Part shown: one piece after another, positions 20,277 through 28,693 of the stretch
Numbering within the stretch: position 1 is the first letter of the stretch
Layout: every line of letters starts with the position of its first letter
Assembly: GCA_963556255.1 (NCBI GenBank)
Contig: OY744605.1
Coordinates: 64,982,230 to 65,046,229, forward strand
Source: Allolobophora icterica
Lineage: Eukaryota; Annelida; Clitellata; Crassiclitellata; Lumbricidae
Direction of reading: 5' to 3'
Length of the DNA: 64,000 bases
Made by a program: the position numbers and the translations under genes
Notes under the pieces: generated by a model
Databases searched by the model: none
Seen by the model: the letters and a program-made list of their open reading frames with translations, nothing else
Told to the model about the DNA's origin: nothing

Positions 20277-23267
20277 TCAACGAATAGATTCTTTATGTGC
20301 GCAGCGTAACGAGTAATGTCCGTACGCTAATGTATGAATACCGTCTTCCATTATTACTCGTTTGTCATCATCCGCGGATAATGCAACTTTATTTACCTGT
20401 TCGGTATAAATATCGTGATGATACGATCTAAAAACGTTCATTTTTCTTAGTCGTTCTCTTTTGGTAAAAAGACAGTTTTTATAATCATCATGAGTTATCG
20501 TTTTCTTAACAACATTTTGCTTAATGCCTTTACACTTCTTGTGTTCTTCACCATCCATTCTATACGAGTACAACTTGGCCCTTAAGCCTATAAACTCGTA
20601 AATCTGTTTTCCTGCTGATTCGTCTTTGAACATACCGATTACTTTCTTGTTCAGTCCGGTCTTTAAACCCGATGGGTGATCTTCAGGGTAATCACTCGTA
20701 TCGAATCGAACCGCAACGTCTTCAGCGATATCGTCGTAAAAATCTTCTGTTTGTATTTCATATGCCAACGAATCTGTATCGGTAAATAACAATTTAGCTC
20801 TGTCTCCGTATTTTTGTCGTATAAAATTGTAATGAAAGTCGTACATCAAAGTTTTACTTAAATCTAATATGCACATGCCTAGGTATATCGGTTTATTATA
20901 AAACAACTTCGTTCTTTTCATGTGAACGGCGATTAGAATCTCGTCGAAAATCGTCAGGCGGTCATAATTAGTTTTTGCAGCTAGCTTAATAGCTTCCTTC
21001 TCGTGACATACCAATTTTATATCTACATGATTTTCGATTCTTTCAAGAGTTTTTCCAAAGACGCTATTGTTCATCAGTTTGAAAAAGTCTTTCTCAAAGT
21101 TATTAGTGGCACTCGTTCTCAAGTTTGTGTTTAGATCTACATAATACTTCAACCAAGAGCTTTCTTCGAATAGTATCCCTCTGTGAATTTTCGCGATTTT
21201 CAACCCGAGACTTTCGTACAACTTCAAATTTTCGTGGTGTACAACGTACTTCTTTTTATCGTTCAAGTTTGGAATTAGTTTTGGTATATTATATGTAAAT
21301 TCCGACGAGATGCTCTCGGGAGCCAGAGGATATTCGTTGTGGAGATCGTGGATTTCTTGAGGGTATTCCAAATCGACTTCCAATATACACGATCCCGTTA
21401 CATTCCAATTATTTAGCTCGGCTTCACTCATCCATTTAAATCCACGAGTCGGTAAAGGCTTGCTCATCGCCCAACCGTATAAATTATTAGCATCTAGATA
21501 AGTTATATATGCCGAAGGCTCGCTGCTATCGAATTTATCCGCCGTCATATACTTATTGTTGGCTTTCCCATAACGATTCGAAATTGTGCTGATTCCTCCT
21601 CTTATTCCTTGCTTAATCATCAGAATCATATCGTAATCGCTCAACAACTCCAACTTTATACCGGTCAACTTCAAAGCAGCATCCCAGGCCAGTCCCGGAG
21701 AAGTGTAATACCATGCCGGATCTAGTCGGTAATTCTTCATGCATACGTCTCTAAAGTTTTCGAAAACATCGGCTAAGAGTAGAACATCCGAAACATTGTA
21801 CAGGTCGTGGTATTCTCTAAACATTATACATCCGAATGCATTCCATACATTTTTGGCGTGATCGTAATCTTCGTCGCTAATGTTTGAATCGTTTAGCCTC
21901 GAATAGAATGCGGACTTCGGAGGTAGTTCGGTTTCGTTAAATATATCGACTGAAGTAACGTAATCGTACGGGTAAATTCCTTTTTTAAGTAAAAGATCGA
22001 GCTGTTTCCCAGAATATAATGCACCAAGATTTTTACATTGTTCTTTCTTCAGATTCTTCGATAAAGAGTCAAGACTCGATGCCATGAATCTATAACTGTC
22101 GATGAATCGCAATTCACGTTTAACGTTAATTTCTTTCCCTTCTTTGTTTAGAAACTTATCGACGATCACTTCTCTGCTAAACGATATGTACTTCTCTTCG
22201 TTATTAGGAATGCATTTAATTTTCTCATTCTGATAACCTCGCAATTTTTTTACGAACAGATGGCTATCGTATCCGGACAGATTATGGAATACTACTGGAA
22301 AGAACCTCGGAACTTTATAGTCTAGATTACAACCATTATGAGCGGCCCCTCTGAATTTACCGCTCAAATGACAGTGGTCTCTAACCCGGTCTGTACCCAA
22401 CGCCCCTCCACAGATATGACATAAAGTAGCTAGTTTAAACTTTTTTCGGTCATCTGGAGTAAATATCATCTTCTTCGGAAATTTAAACTGATTGTATATT
22501 CGTTTTATAGTCTCTTCGAGACTATCTACGAATATTTGACCGATATCGTCGTCTTCGCTTTCGGCCGTGTACGTTACAGGATCTTGTTGATATAATATAT
22601 CGTCGAAGCATTTTACATAAAAACAAAACGAGCTAGGCGTGTGTTTTTGGTATTTATCGGTATAAGACACGCGAGGATCTGGCTGGCAAGTGGCTATAGG
22701 TTTGATGAAAGATTCGAAATCTGCATAAACTATAAAGGGAACTCTCATCGACCTATTATAATTTTTAAAACTTAACGTAGTTCCCGGTTCTGGGACTTCT
22801 ATTTTTTGAGCGGCGTTCTGCGAACAGTACTCGGTATGTTTATTAAGCGCTTCTATTCTTGTATAACCGTTTAAACATCTTCTACAATAGTGCATTGAAG
22901 TATGGGATTTTTCTGTACGTGAAGCCATCAATCTGTTAAAATTCTTTATCCAACAATAATGTTTCTTATCTCCGTCTGAAATAAGCAATAGTTCAACGAT
23001 AGAAACTTTTTCGTCCCGTTGATTCGACACATAAATTGGGAAGACTATCTTATTTTCATAACCGAATACGTCAACGCTGATGTTATTATTTCTCTCAAAC
23101 TTGCTTATTATATTAGCATCCGCAGCAACCGGAAATTCGATACCGCTCCAATCGAGTTTCTTGGATTGTTTGATTAATTCTTTCGTAATTCTTTCGAGAT
23201 TTTTGCCCGTTGGATTTAAGGCTCTGGTAATGCACCACTTGAAACATTGGTCGTCATCGTTTTTCAT
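20277..23267 (-). CDS. polB: Family B DNA polymerase, protein-primed type (PolB)
   Basis: A 996-residue protein with complete exonuclease and polymerase motifs. A zinc-finger-like CxxC...HxxxxC segment lies at ~125-146. Exo I is VYADFES (~177), Exo II HNLSGYDSHLF (~330), Exo III YNVSDVLLLADVF (~490). Pol A is YLDANNLYGWAM (~590), Pol B KLMNNSVFGKTLE (~735), Pol C FTDTDSL (~827), followed by a KLYSYRM block. Between Exo I and II (~279-316) sits an endonuclease-VII-like zinc/HNH segment: CHICGG ... DHCH ... GKFRGAAHNGCN. It would replicate the element genome from a protein primer. The open frame continues upstream of the ATG for a few codons before a 237-bp inverted insertion; in relatives of this polymerase, the SAP-like protein encoded next door is commonly fused to its N-terminus, so the present start may be a product of that break. 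Downstream is the protease. Confidence 0.95.
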   Translation of the reverse strand: MKNDDDQCFKWCITRALNPTGKNLERITKELIKQSKKLDWSGIEFPVAADANIISKFERNNNISVDVFGYENKIVFPIYVSNQRDEKVSIVELLLISDGDKKHYCWIKNFNRLMASRTEKSHTSMHYCRRCLNGYTRIEALNKHTEYCSQNAAQKIEVPEPGTTLSFKNYNRSMRVPFIVYADFESFIKPIATCQPDPRVSYTDKYQKHTPSSFCFYVKCFDDILYQQDPVTYTAESEDDDIGQIFVDSLEETIKRIYNQFKFPKKMIFTPDDRKKFKLATLCHICGGALGTDRVRDHCHLSGKFRGAAHNGCNLDYKVPRFFPVVFHNLSGYDSHLFVKKLRGYQNEKIKCIPNNEEKYISFSREVIVDKFLNKEGKEINVKRELRFIDSYRFMASSLDSLSKNLKKEQCKNLGALYSGKQLDLLLKKGIYPYDYVTSVDIFNETELPPKSAFYSRLNDSNISDEDYDHAKNVWNAFGCIMFREYHDLYNVSDVLLLADVFENFRDVCMKNYRLDPAWYYTSPGLAWDAALKLTGIKLELLSDYDMILMIKQGIRGGISTISNRYGKANNKYMTADKFDSSEPSAYITYLDANNLYGWAMSKPLPTRGFKWMSEAELNNWNVTGSCILEVDLEYPQEIHDLHNEYPLAPESISSEFTYNIPKLIPNLNDKKKYVVHHENLKLYESLGLKIAKIHRGILFEESSWLKYYVDLNTNLRTSATNNFEKDFFKLMNNSVFGKTLERIENHVDIKLVCHEKEAIKLAAKTNYDRLTIFDEILIAVHMKRTKLFYNKPIYLGMCILDLSKTLMYDFHYNFIRQKYGDRAKLLFTDTDSLAYEIQTEDFYDDIAEDVAVRFDTSDYPEDHPSGLKTGLNKKVIGMFKDESAGKQIYEFIGLRAKLYSYRMDGEEHKKCKGIKQNVVKKTITHDDYKNCLFTKRERLRKMNVFRSYHHDIYTEQVNKVALSADDDKRVIMEDGIHTLAYGHYSLRCAHKESIR

Positions 23268-23276
23268 ATTGATAAT

Positions 23277-23513
23277 GAAAGGATACTGGAAAGAATATCG
23301 GAAAGAACGAATATTGAAAAGAAACTTCCAGGAAGGCGCATATGATAGAGCGAGGTATATCAGAAATCAGCCGAGAAAAGTAGAAATTTTAGACCTAGAA
23401 ACCGGTGATGTTGTCGTGTATCCGTCGATATACAAAGCAGCTAAGGCGCACGGTCAAAACGCGCCAATAATAGAATGGTATAATGGAAAAGTATGGCGAA
23501 ATAGATACAAAAT
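23277..23513 (+). repeat. 237-bp inverted copy, insertion between SAP-like gene and PolB
   Basis: This segment is the reverse complement of 24474-24710, with no mismatch noticed over 237 bp. The identity breaks cleanly on both sides (23276/23277 and 23513/23514). It is an antisense piece of the NUMOD1-like gene placed exactly at the junction between the SAP-like coding region and PolB, where it adds a foreign C-terminal tail and a stop to the former. No target duplication is visible. Confidence 0.92.
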
Positions 23514-24311
23514 CTTTTTGCTAGATAGTTCTGTAGGCAACGGAATGTAAGAACTGCCTTTCAGTGGTTTATAAACAGCAGTATTGACATCTAATTTTAC
23601 AACAGCCCCGAATCTCCAATTACTTCCCCGCATCTGAAAACTTGCCATAGTCTCTGGGATCTTATTTATTGCATTATCGTATATTTCGTTAATATCGGTA
23701 GCATCTAAAATAACTTCAGTTTTCGAGACGAATGGAACATTCGCGGATTCTTCTTCTCCAGATTTCATATCAACGCGCTCCATGGTACATGTAAGAACGA
23801 GTTGAACCTTAACCTGACGATTTTTTGACAACAGACTAAAAACCTGCGGTCTAACGGCTTTAAGAAAAGACACGGCATCGATTCCAGAAGAACCATCGAT
23901 AGTGTATTGTTTAGTGAATCCTTTAATAGCCGATGCAGTCTTTCGAATTTCAAACTTCTTTGTATTGATTTTAGCAAAGAGACTCTTTATTTTCGATTTA
24001 AACGATTCCAATCTTTCGTTCACAGGTTTCTTTACTTTCGGAGGTATGTAACTAACTAACCAATCCGCAAAAGAATTAATATTCGACCTAACCTTAGTTT
24101 TCAACTCACTGAGAACTTTATTTGGCTTGGAAACGAACTTGGTCGGAGTAAGAATTGGGGTTCGAATATCGGGAACTGGAGAGTCGAGCAAGTTTTTATT
24201 TTTGCTCATAGCAGCAATCAGATCCGCTTTTCGCAGTTTCCAATATCCGACCATGCCGCTCCGTTTTGCCATAACTCTCAATTCTTTTACAGTTTTCAAC
24301 TTGTAGTCCAT
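23454..24311 (-). CDS. SAP-like conserved protein, C-terminus replaced by inverted insert
   Basis: A 285-residue frame. The N-terminal ~45 residues (LKTVKELRVMAKRSG, LRKADLIAAM) look like a SAP/Rho-N-type nucleic-acid-binding helix pair. A lysine-rich linker follows, then a conserved domain with RPQVFSLLSKNRQVKV, TCTMERVDMKSGEE and FQMRGSNWRFGAVVKLD. The protein is homologous through ~residue 265 (PLPTELSSKK) to proteins found directly upstream of, or fused to, this type of PolB. The last ~20 residues are encoded by the 237-bp inverted repeat and are foreign. The role is unknown; a replication-associated DNA-binding protein is plausible. The upstream leader is rich in TATATATA. Confidence 0.8.
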   Translation of the reverse strand: MDYKLKTVKELRVMAKRSGMVGYWKLRKADLIAAMSKNKNLLDSPVPDIRTPILTPTKFVSKPNKVLSELKTKVRSNINSFADWLVSYIPPKVKKPVNERLESFKSKIKSLFAKINTKKFEIRKTASAIKGFTKQYTIDGSSGIDAVSFLKAVRPQVFSLLSKNRQVKVQLVLTCTMERVDMKSGEEESANVPFVSKTEVILDATDINEIYDNAINKIPETMASFQMRGSNWRFGAVVKLDVNTAVYKPLKGSSYIPLPTELSSKKILYLFRHTFPLYHSIIGAF

Positions 24312-24345
24312 TCCTTTATATATACATATATATATTCATTTCTTT
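24312..24345 (-). promoter_or_regulatory. AT-rich leader of SAP-like/PolB unit
   Basis: TATATATATGTATATATA about 6 bp before the ATG, matching the leaders of other genes of the element. Confidence 0.45.
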
Positions 24346-24415
24346 AAGTGTTGTTTAAGAAAAACACAAATATTTATTTATGTTTAATTTTTTATTTATT
24401 CTTTTCCCCAAAATC

Positions 24416-25018
24416 TCACAGCTCATTCACAACGGATTCGATTGTTTTGTCGTTAATGCGATCGTACACCCTAATTTTGTATCTATTTCGCCATACTTTT
24501 CCATTATACCATTCTATTATTGGCGCGTTTTGACCGTGCGCCTTAGCTGCTTTGTATATCGACGGATACACGACAACATCACCGGTTTCTAGGTCTAAAA
24601 TTTCTACTTTTCTCGGCTGATTTCTGATATACCTCGCTCTATCATATGCGCCTTCCTGGAAGTTTCTTTTCAATATTCGTTCTTTCCGATATTCTTTCCA
24701 GTATCCTTTCTGATATTCTTTCTGATATTCTTTCCGATATTCTTTCTGCTGCTCTTTCTGCAGTTCTTGCCTTTGCCGTCTCTCTAGTTTCTCTAGTTTC
24801 TCTTTTTCTGAGACATCGCGAGCAAGAATCTCCATTGCGCTCAATAGAGCTATAAGCTCGGGCTTGTTGAGATGAGCACAACCCTTAACGTTGTGCTGGA
24901 CCAGTAAGCTTCTCAGCTCTGGAAGTTTCATCTTCTTATTACTAATATAAGTAAACATCTCTTTATGTATGTTTAAGAAAAAAAAAGAAATTTTATTCAT
25001 TGCCTTCACCCTTAGCAT
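24416..25018 (-). CDS. SAP/coiled-coil/NUMOD1-like DNA-binding protein
   Basis: A frame of 200 codons; the likely start is one of the internal Met codons ahead of residue ~30, because the first residues look like leader translation. A SAP-like helix pair (LPELRSLLVQH, LNKPELIALL) is followed by a Glu/Lys/Gln-rich coiled coil containing repeated KEYQKEY units, an arginine-rich stretch, and a C-terminal NUMOD1-like module: VEILDLETGDVVVYPS, IYKAAKAHG, and NGKVWRNRYKI. NUMOD1 is a helix-turn-helix DNA-binding module usually attached to homing endonucleases; here no nuclease domain is present. Its role is probably DNA binding on the element genome. Part of this gene (24474-24710) is copied in inverted orientation at 23277-23513. 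Confidence 0.7.
   Translation of the reverse strand: MLRVKAMNKISFFFLNIHKEMFTYISNKKMKLPELRSLLVQHNVKGCAHLNKPELIALLSAMEILARDVSEKEKLEKLERRQRQELQKEQQKEYRKEYQKEYQKGYWKEYRKERILKRNFQEGAYDRARYIRNQPRKVEILDLETGDVVVYPSIYKAAKAHGQNAPIIEWYNGKVWRNRYKIRVYDRINDKTIESVVNEL
24474..24710 (-). repeat. 237-bp source arm of inverted repeat
   Basis: The arm lies inside an intact open frame and is therefore taken as the donor. The partner is 23277-23513. The ~960 bp between the arms hold most of the SAP-like gene. Confidence 0.85.
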
Positions 25019-25040
25019 TTAGCATTTAAATCGCGGCGAT

Positions 25041-26342
25041 TTAAGACGAGCTCCTACCGTAGACGACGTTTAGCTTCTGCCCGTCCGACTGAAACTCTAG
25101 CAACTTGTCCGAAATTACGATAGCATAAGCTTCGGTTTCGGCCGGCACTGCCGTATTAAATATAGCTTTGATCTGAATATCGACGACCGACGATTTCAAT
25201 CGCTCAGATTGTTTGCTAACGTCGAAAATCATTAGCGGATATAGTTCTTTATAATCACTCGGTGTTATATTACTCTGCGTTATCAACTGATCCATTCCGT
25301 AGAATTTTTCGCTAAACGTTGCCGCTGCTCGGTACGCTCTCGAGAATTGTTGATTAGGAAACGATAGGTTGTAGTCCACAGCCGGGTATCTTTCCTGATT
25401 CATCATCACGTACATGTTCTTAAGATCGCAATGGTCGAAGATCGACGGATTAGCTTCTTGATTCCCGTCACGACTTGTCTGAAATCCTACTATTATATAC
25501 CTCGGTTTTTCCGGAGATGTCTTGACACTAAGTCTCCAACTGAAAGTAATCGACTGAGGAACAGTTATGGTATCGCATTGACGAGCGCGATAGGCTACAG
25601 CCAACGATGCTTTCGATTCGATCGTTTTATACAACTGCATTTTTTCCATATCGGATGGAATAACGTGCGGCATAAACCACGATATCTTCTCTATTGCAAC
25701 TTTTCCAGCCGCTGCATCGTGACCTCTAAAAATAGCATCGTCGTCGGCTTTACGCATTAACGTTAGCGTATGTTTCAAACCGTAAACAATCTTGTCGTAA
25801 TCATCGCAAAAACCGAAGATATGCTTCAATGCAACTATAAAGCTGAACGTTCCCTTAGCAGTCGGTTTTCGAATAAGATACTGTTGTCTGACCGCAAACC
25901 CCGTGTTATCGGCGACAACGGCCGTTGCACCACTGTCTTTATACCACAGCTGATTTAAACCTTGTGCCAGTTGAAAATCGTTTGGGTATTTTAGCAATCC
26001 AATCATCGTGGTAGCTTGACCCGGGTGAAATAACGTTTCTATTTCTTGATTCGATAAAGAATACGATATTTGGCTAAATAGATGCATTAGCCCGTTATTC
26101 GTAACAGCCACTGCATCGGCATTAACGAATGCGGTATTATCCGCTTTAGTCAGTCTTCCTTCGAATAGCAAATAAGATTCTGAAGGGTGGCTGAACAAGT
26201 CTTGGAGTTCAATATTGATACGAATCTCTCCCGTTGTGTTTAGATTCGTTCTCGCAGTAGGTTCGTACTCGTGAAATTCGTATCGTTCGATACTCTCGTC
26301 CGTCAAAGGTTGTTCCGTGAATCTTAGTATATCTGATTGCAT
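25041..26342 (-). CDS. Major capsid protein candidate (conserved beta-rich protein)
   Basis: A 433-residue, apparently intact protein, highly conserved in sequence character among invertebrate copies of this element type. Recognisable blocks: FTEQPLTDESIERYEFHEYE at the start, INIELQDLFSHPSESYLLFEG, GLLKYPNDF, LKHIFGFCDDYDKIVYG, MPHVIPSDMEKM, and SVKTSPEKPRYIIVGFQTS, ending with an SSVVDIQIKA block. It is beta-rich with no transmembrane segment and lies among virion-protein genes, which makes it the best candidate for the jelly-roll capsid protein. It is shorter than typical Polinton hexons, and the fold assignment is inference, not seen. An AT-rich leader precedes the ATG. Confidence 0.65.
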   Translation of the reverse strand: MQSDILRFTEQPLTDESIERYEFHEYEPTARTNLNTTGEIRINIELQDLFSHPSESYLLFEGRLTKADNTAFVNADAVAVTNNGLMHLFSQISYSLSNQEIETLFHPGQATTMIGLLKYPNDFQLAQGLNQLWYKDSGATAVVADNTGFAVRQQYLIRKPTAKGTFSFIVALKHIFGFCDDYDKIVYGLKHTLTLMRKADDDAIFRGHDAAAGKVAIEKISWFMPHVIPSDMEKMQLYKTIESKASLAVAYRARQCDTITVPQSITFSWRLSVKTSPEKPRYIIVGFQTSRDGNQEANPSIFDHCDLKNMYVMMNQERYPAVDYNLSFPNQQFSRAYRAAATFSEKFYGMDQLITQSNITPSDYKELYPLMIFDVSKQSERLKSSVVDIQIKAIFNTAVPAETEAYAIVISDKLLEFQSDGQKLNVVYGRSSS

Positions 26343-26389
26343 TTTTTTATTAATAATATATGATTTTATTTTATTTAAATATAAATAGC
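26343..26389 (-). promoter_or_regulatory. AT-rich leader of capsid candidate gene
   Basis: A run of A/T (TATATTATTAATAAAAAA just before the ATG) between two tightly packed genes. Confidence 0.4.
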
Positions 26390-26920
26390 CTATGCAACTT
26401 TCAATCCAGCTCCGTTTAAACGTCTAACGAGATCTTGAATTCTAATAGCGCTCTTTGCATTGGAATTCATACCGTGCCCCATCATTAAATTATTTATATT
26501 TGTACTCTTCGAACGCGTTCCGTCGTTAATAAGTCTAGTTAGCACGTCTTTACTTTCTTGGGTTAAAACGTCTTTACCTTCGTTCATCTGCGGTTGGAAC
26601 GCTGAAAGCGCTGGAAGCGCTGAAAGCGCTGAAAGCGTTTGTGAACTTGTAGTCGGTAAATTTTTGGGACTCATAATTTTAGCAATCGCTTTATCGACTA
26701 ACCGCTTCCCGGCGTCAGCAGCGACAGTTTTACCAGCATCCAGCGCTTTTTGCCCGATGTCTTTAGCCGCATCTTTTCCTACGCTGAGAGCGGTAGACGC
26801 TATTTGTTTAGCCGCATTTGACGTAAATAGATTCTTGAAAAAACCCGCAACAACATCGAATATTCCCGCCCCTCCGATAACATATTGTTTCTTATACCTT
26901 CTTTTAGCAACTACTAACAT
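26390..26920 (-). CDS. Small basic virion/core-like protein
   Basis: A 176-residue protein with a basic N-terminus (KRRYKKQY), then a glycine-rich hydrophobic stretch (GGAGIFDVVAGFFKNLF) and an Ala/Lys-rich amphipathic helix region (~30-85), a Ser/Ala low-complexity segment, and a basic C-terminal segment (DLVRRLNGAGLKVA). This pattern resembles the minor core or membrane-lytic proteins of adenovirus-like particles (pX/pVI type), but no homology can be claimed. The low-complexity stretch at 26600-26640 has tandem GCGCTGAAA repeats. Its start is 4 bp from the stop of the upstream gene. Confidence 0.55.
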   Translation of the reverse strand: MLVVAKRRYKKQYVIGGAGIFDVVAGFFKNLFTSNAAKQIASTALSVGKDAAKDIGQKALDAGKTVAADAGKRLVDKAIAKIMSPKNLPTTSSQTLSALSALPALSAFQPQMNEGKDVLTQESKDVLTRLINDGTRSKSTNINNLMMGHGMNSNAKSAIRIQDLVRRLNGAGLKVA

Positions 26921-26923
26921 TTT

Positions 26924-28045
26924 TTATATTAATAGCATTATATTTTTATATTCATTTTTATTTATCGCTCCTTGTCTTAGTAACTCGTCGCATATACCAA
27001 CTATCTCATTTCTCACTCCAGAATTGCCCGCCTCAAAGCTAGCCATTCGCAGAGATAACATTTCTATTAATGCATTAGGATCTTGAGGAATAACGATACG
27101 CTGTAGGCCTATTCCTTTACCTTGCGCCTTTGACATCATCGAGTCCCATATCGGTTTAATAATATTTTTATATTTTAAGCTCCTATAGGATTTTGGTTTA
27201 CTTGGATTTTTCGGCTGCCTCATAGCATTCGTTACCTTCAGAATCTCGGCATATTCTTCCCGATCGTTTGCATTGAAAATCGACTCGTCCGGTTTGGCCA
27301 TCGTTAATAATTCCCAAAGTCCTGGAGTTCCTTCGTATATCTTAGGCCTATCGCTTACCGTCACGTTATTGCCGTCGATCGATATAGGACTGTCGCCAAT
27401 ATAAAATTGGCCGTCTTTAGAGTTTATACCGAACGTTGTGTCTACCATCTTTTTATCGGACGCGTATTGTTGCAGGTACTTCACCGCAATATCTCCTAGT
27501 TCTAAGGTTTTAATAGGCCTATCATAATTATTATAACGTTTTTATACCTTCTACCGGGTCTTCTTCGTAAGCCTCAATCGAAGGGTGTTGAGGAAACTGA
27601 ATGGCTTTTAACGATGCCGAAATAGAAGCGGGAAGCGCTTTTAAAGCGTTAGCTGTCTCTGCAGAGTTTTCTTTTATAGTAGATAACAAAGCCTTTTGTT
27701 CTTTTGAAATTGTTGATTGCGAGTCGACTATTCAAATCAAAAAAAAATCAAATCATTGTTTATTGAAACCATCAATGTACATGGTAATAACATAGTTGAG
27801 AACACGTAAATTAGAATGGCCTCAAGGGTAGGCCCTGAAGGGAGAAACTCCCGCTAATAGGGACACCTATTTGCAACGCATTATTTAAGGAAAATTGGTT
27901 TGTACAATCTCGTTAATTCTCGTTGTAGTCCGATGTCTCCTAATCTCTCGGATAAAAAGTTTTGTCGAATATTCTTCTTCGATTTCAGAAACTCCTCAAC
28001 GATAAAATCTCTTTTTGCGGGATCGGTTATCTTTAGAAACGACAT
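26924..28045 (-). pseudogene. Conserved element protein, broken into three pieces
   Basis: Three minus-strand pieces belong to one protein of the kind commonly found beside the capsid candidate. Piece 1: ATG at 28043-28045, beginning MSFLKITDPAKRDFIVEEF and open for 53 codons to a stop at about 27887. Piece 2: about 27735-27540, a Ser/Ala-rich helical stretch ending in EDPVEG. Piece 3: 27538-26924, with LELGDIAVKYL, TTFGINSKDGQFYIGDSPI, EGTPGLWELL and a C-terminal region. Pieces 1 and 2 are separated by a retroposon-like 3' end (27741-27885). Pieces 2 and 3 are in different frames, the shift lying at an A5 run near 27543. The open frame at 27484 has no ATG and is only the tail. The function is unknown; probably a virion or virion-assembly protein by position. 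Confidence 0.72.
27741..27885 (-). mobile_element. Retroposon 3'-end fragment inside a viral gene
   Basis: Minus-strand sequence interrupting the broken gene. It has a GC-rich stem (GCGGGAGTTTCTCCC, CTTCAGGGCC) and ends with CAATAAACAATGATTTGATTTT, i.e. a polyadenylation signal and a short T-rich tail. The size (~145 bp) and tail suggest a 5'-truncated LINE or SINE end. Exact edges are approximate, and no target duplication was identified. Confidence 0.5.
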
Positions 28046-28693
28046 TATATTTTACTTATATAAGCTTATGGCTATATTTTTTAAACGTAAATTCGAACGT
28101 AAATTCCAACGTAATTACGAACGTTGATTTGACAATGACAAACTTTATTGACAATTGACGACTTTACAGTAAGTTTTACAGTTGACAACTGTTCGATAAT
28201 TAACAACAGTCTATTTAGATAACAAAACAGTTGACAACATCCTCACCGAGGAACTAAACCAATTCACCACGTCAAGGTTTACCTTGTCGGGACACCGGAT
28301 CACCCAACGAGCTCCTGGTCAAGGACAGAGAGCTATTAATACCTAAATCTCCTATACTCTGAAATTTGATTACGAGTAATAGGCCTATAACCTATGTTCA
28401 TTGGATGACCCCGGCCCATTTATCAACTCAATAGGGGAAAAAAGCTCAGACGAGCTTATCGAGTCCTCCTATTATATAAGAAAATAGTGGCTGGTAATAG
28501 ACCGTCCATATGTCAACAGTTTAATCACATCATTGGCAACACTAATAATAATAATAATAATAATAGCAACACTAATAATATTAATCACAATAATAAAATT
28601 AATATTAATAGAACACAAGAATACCACAAGAAAAATAAGAAAATTAAGTAAAATGAATGAATAGGATGGGATTAGAAAATTATAGTGGTAGAT

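Noticed and set aside
24348..24592. Plus-strand frames over the NUMOD1-like gene
   Set aside because: Antisense shadows; one merely repeats the tail created by the inverted copy.
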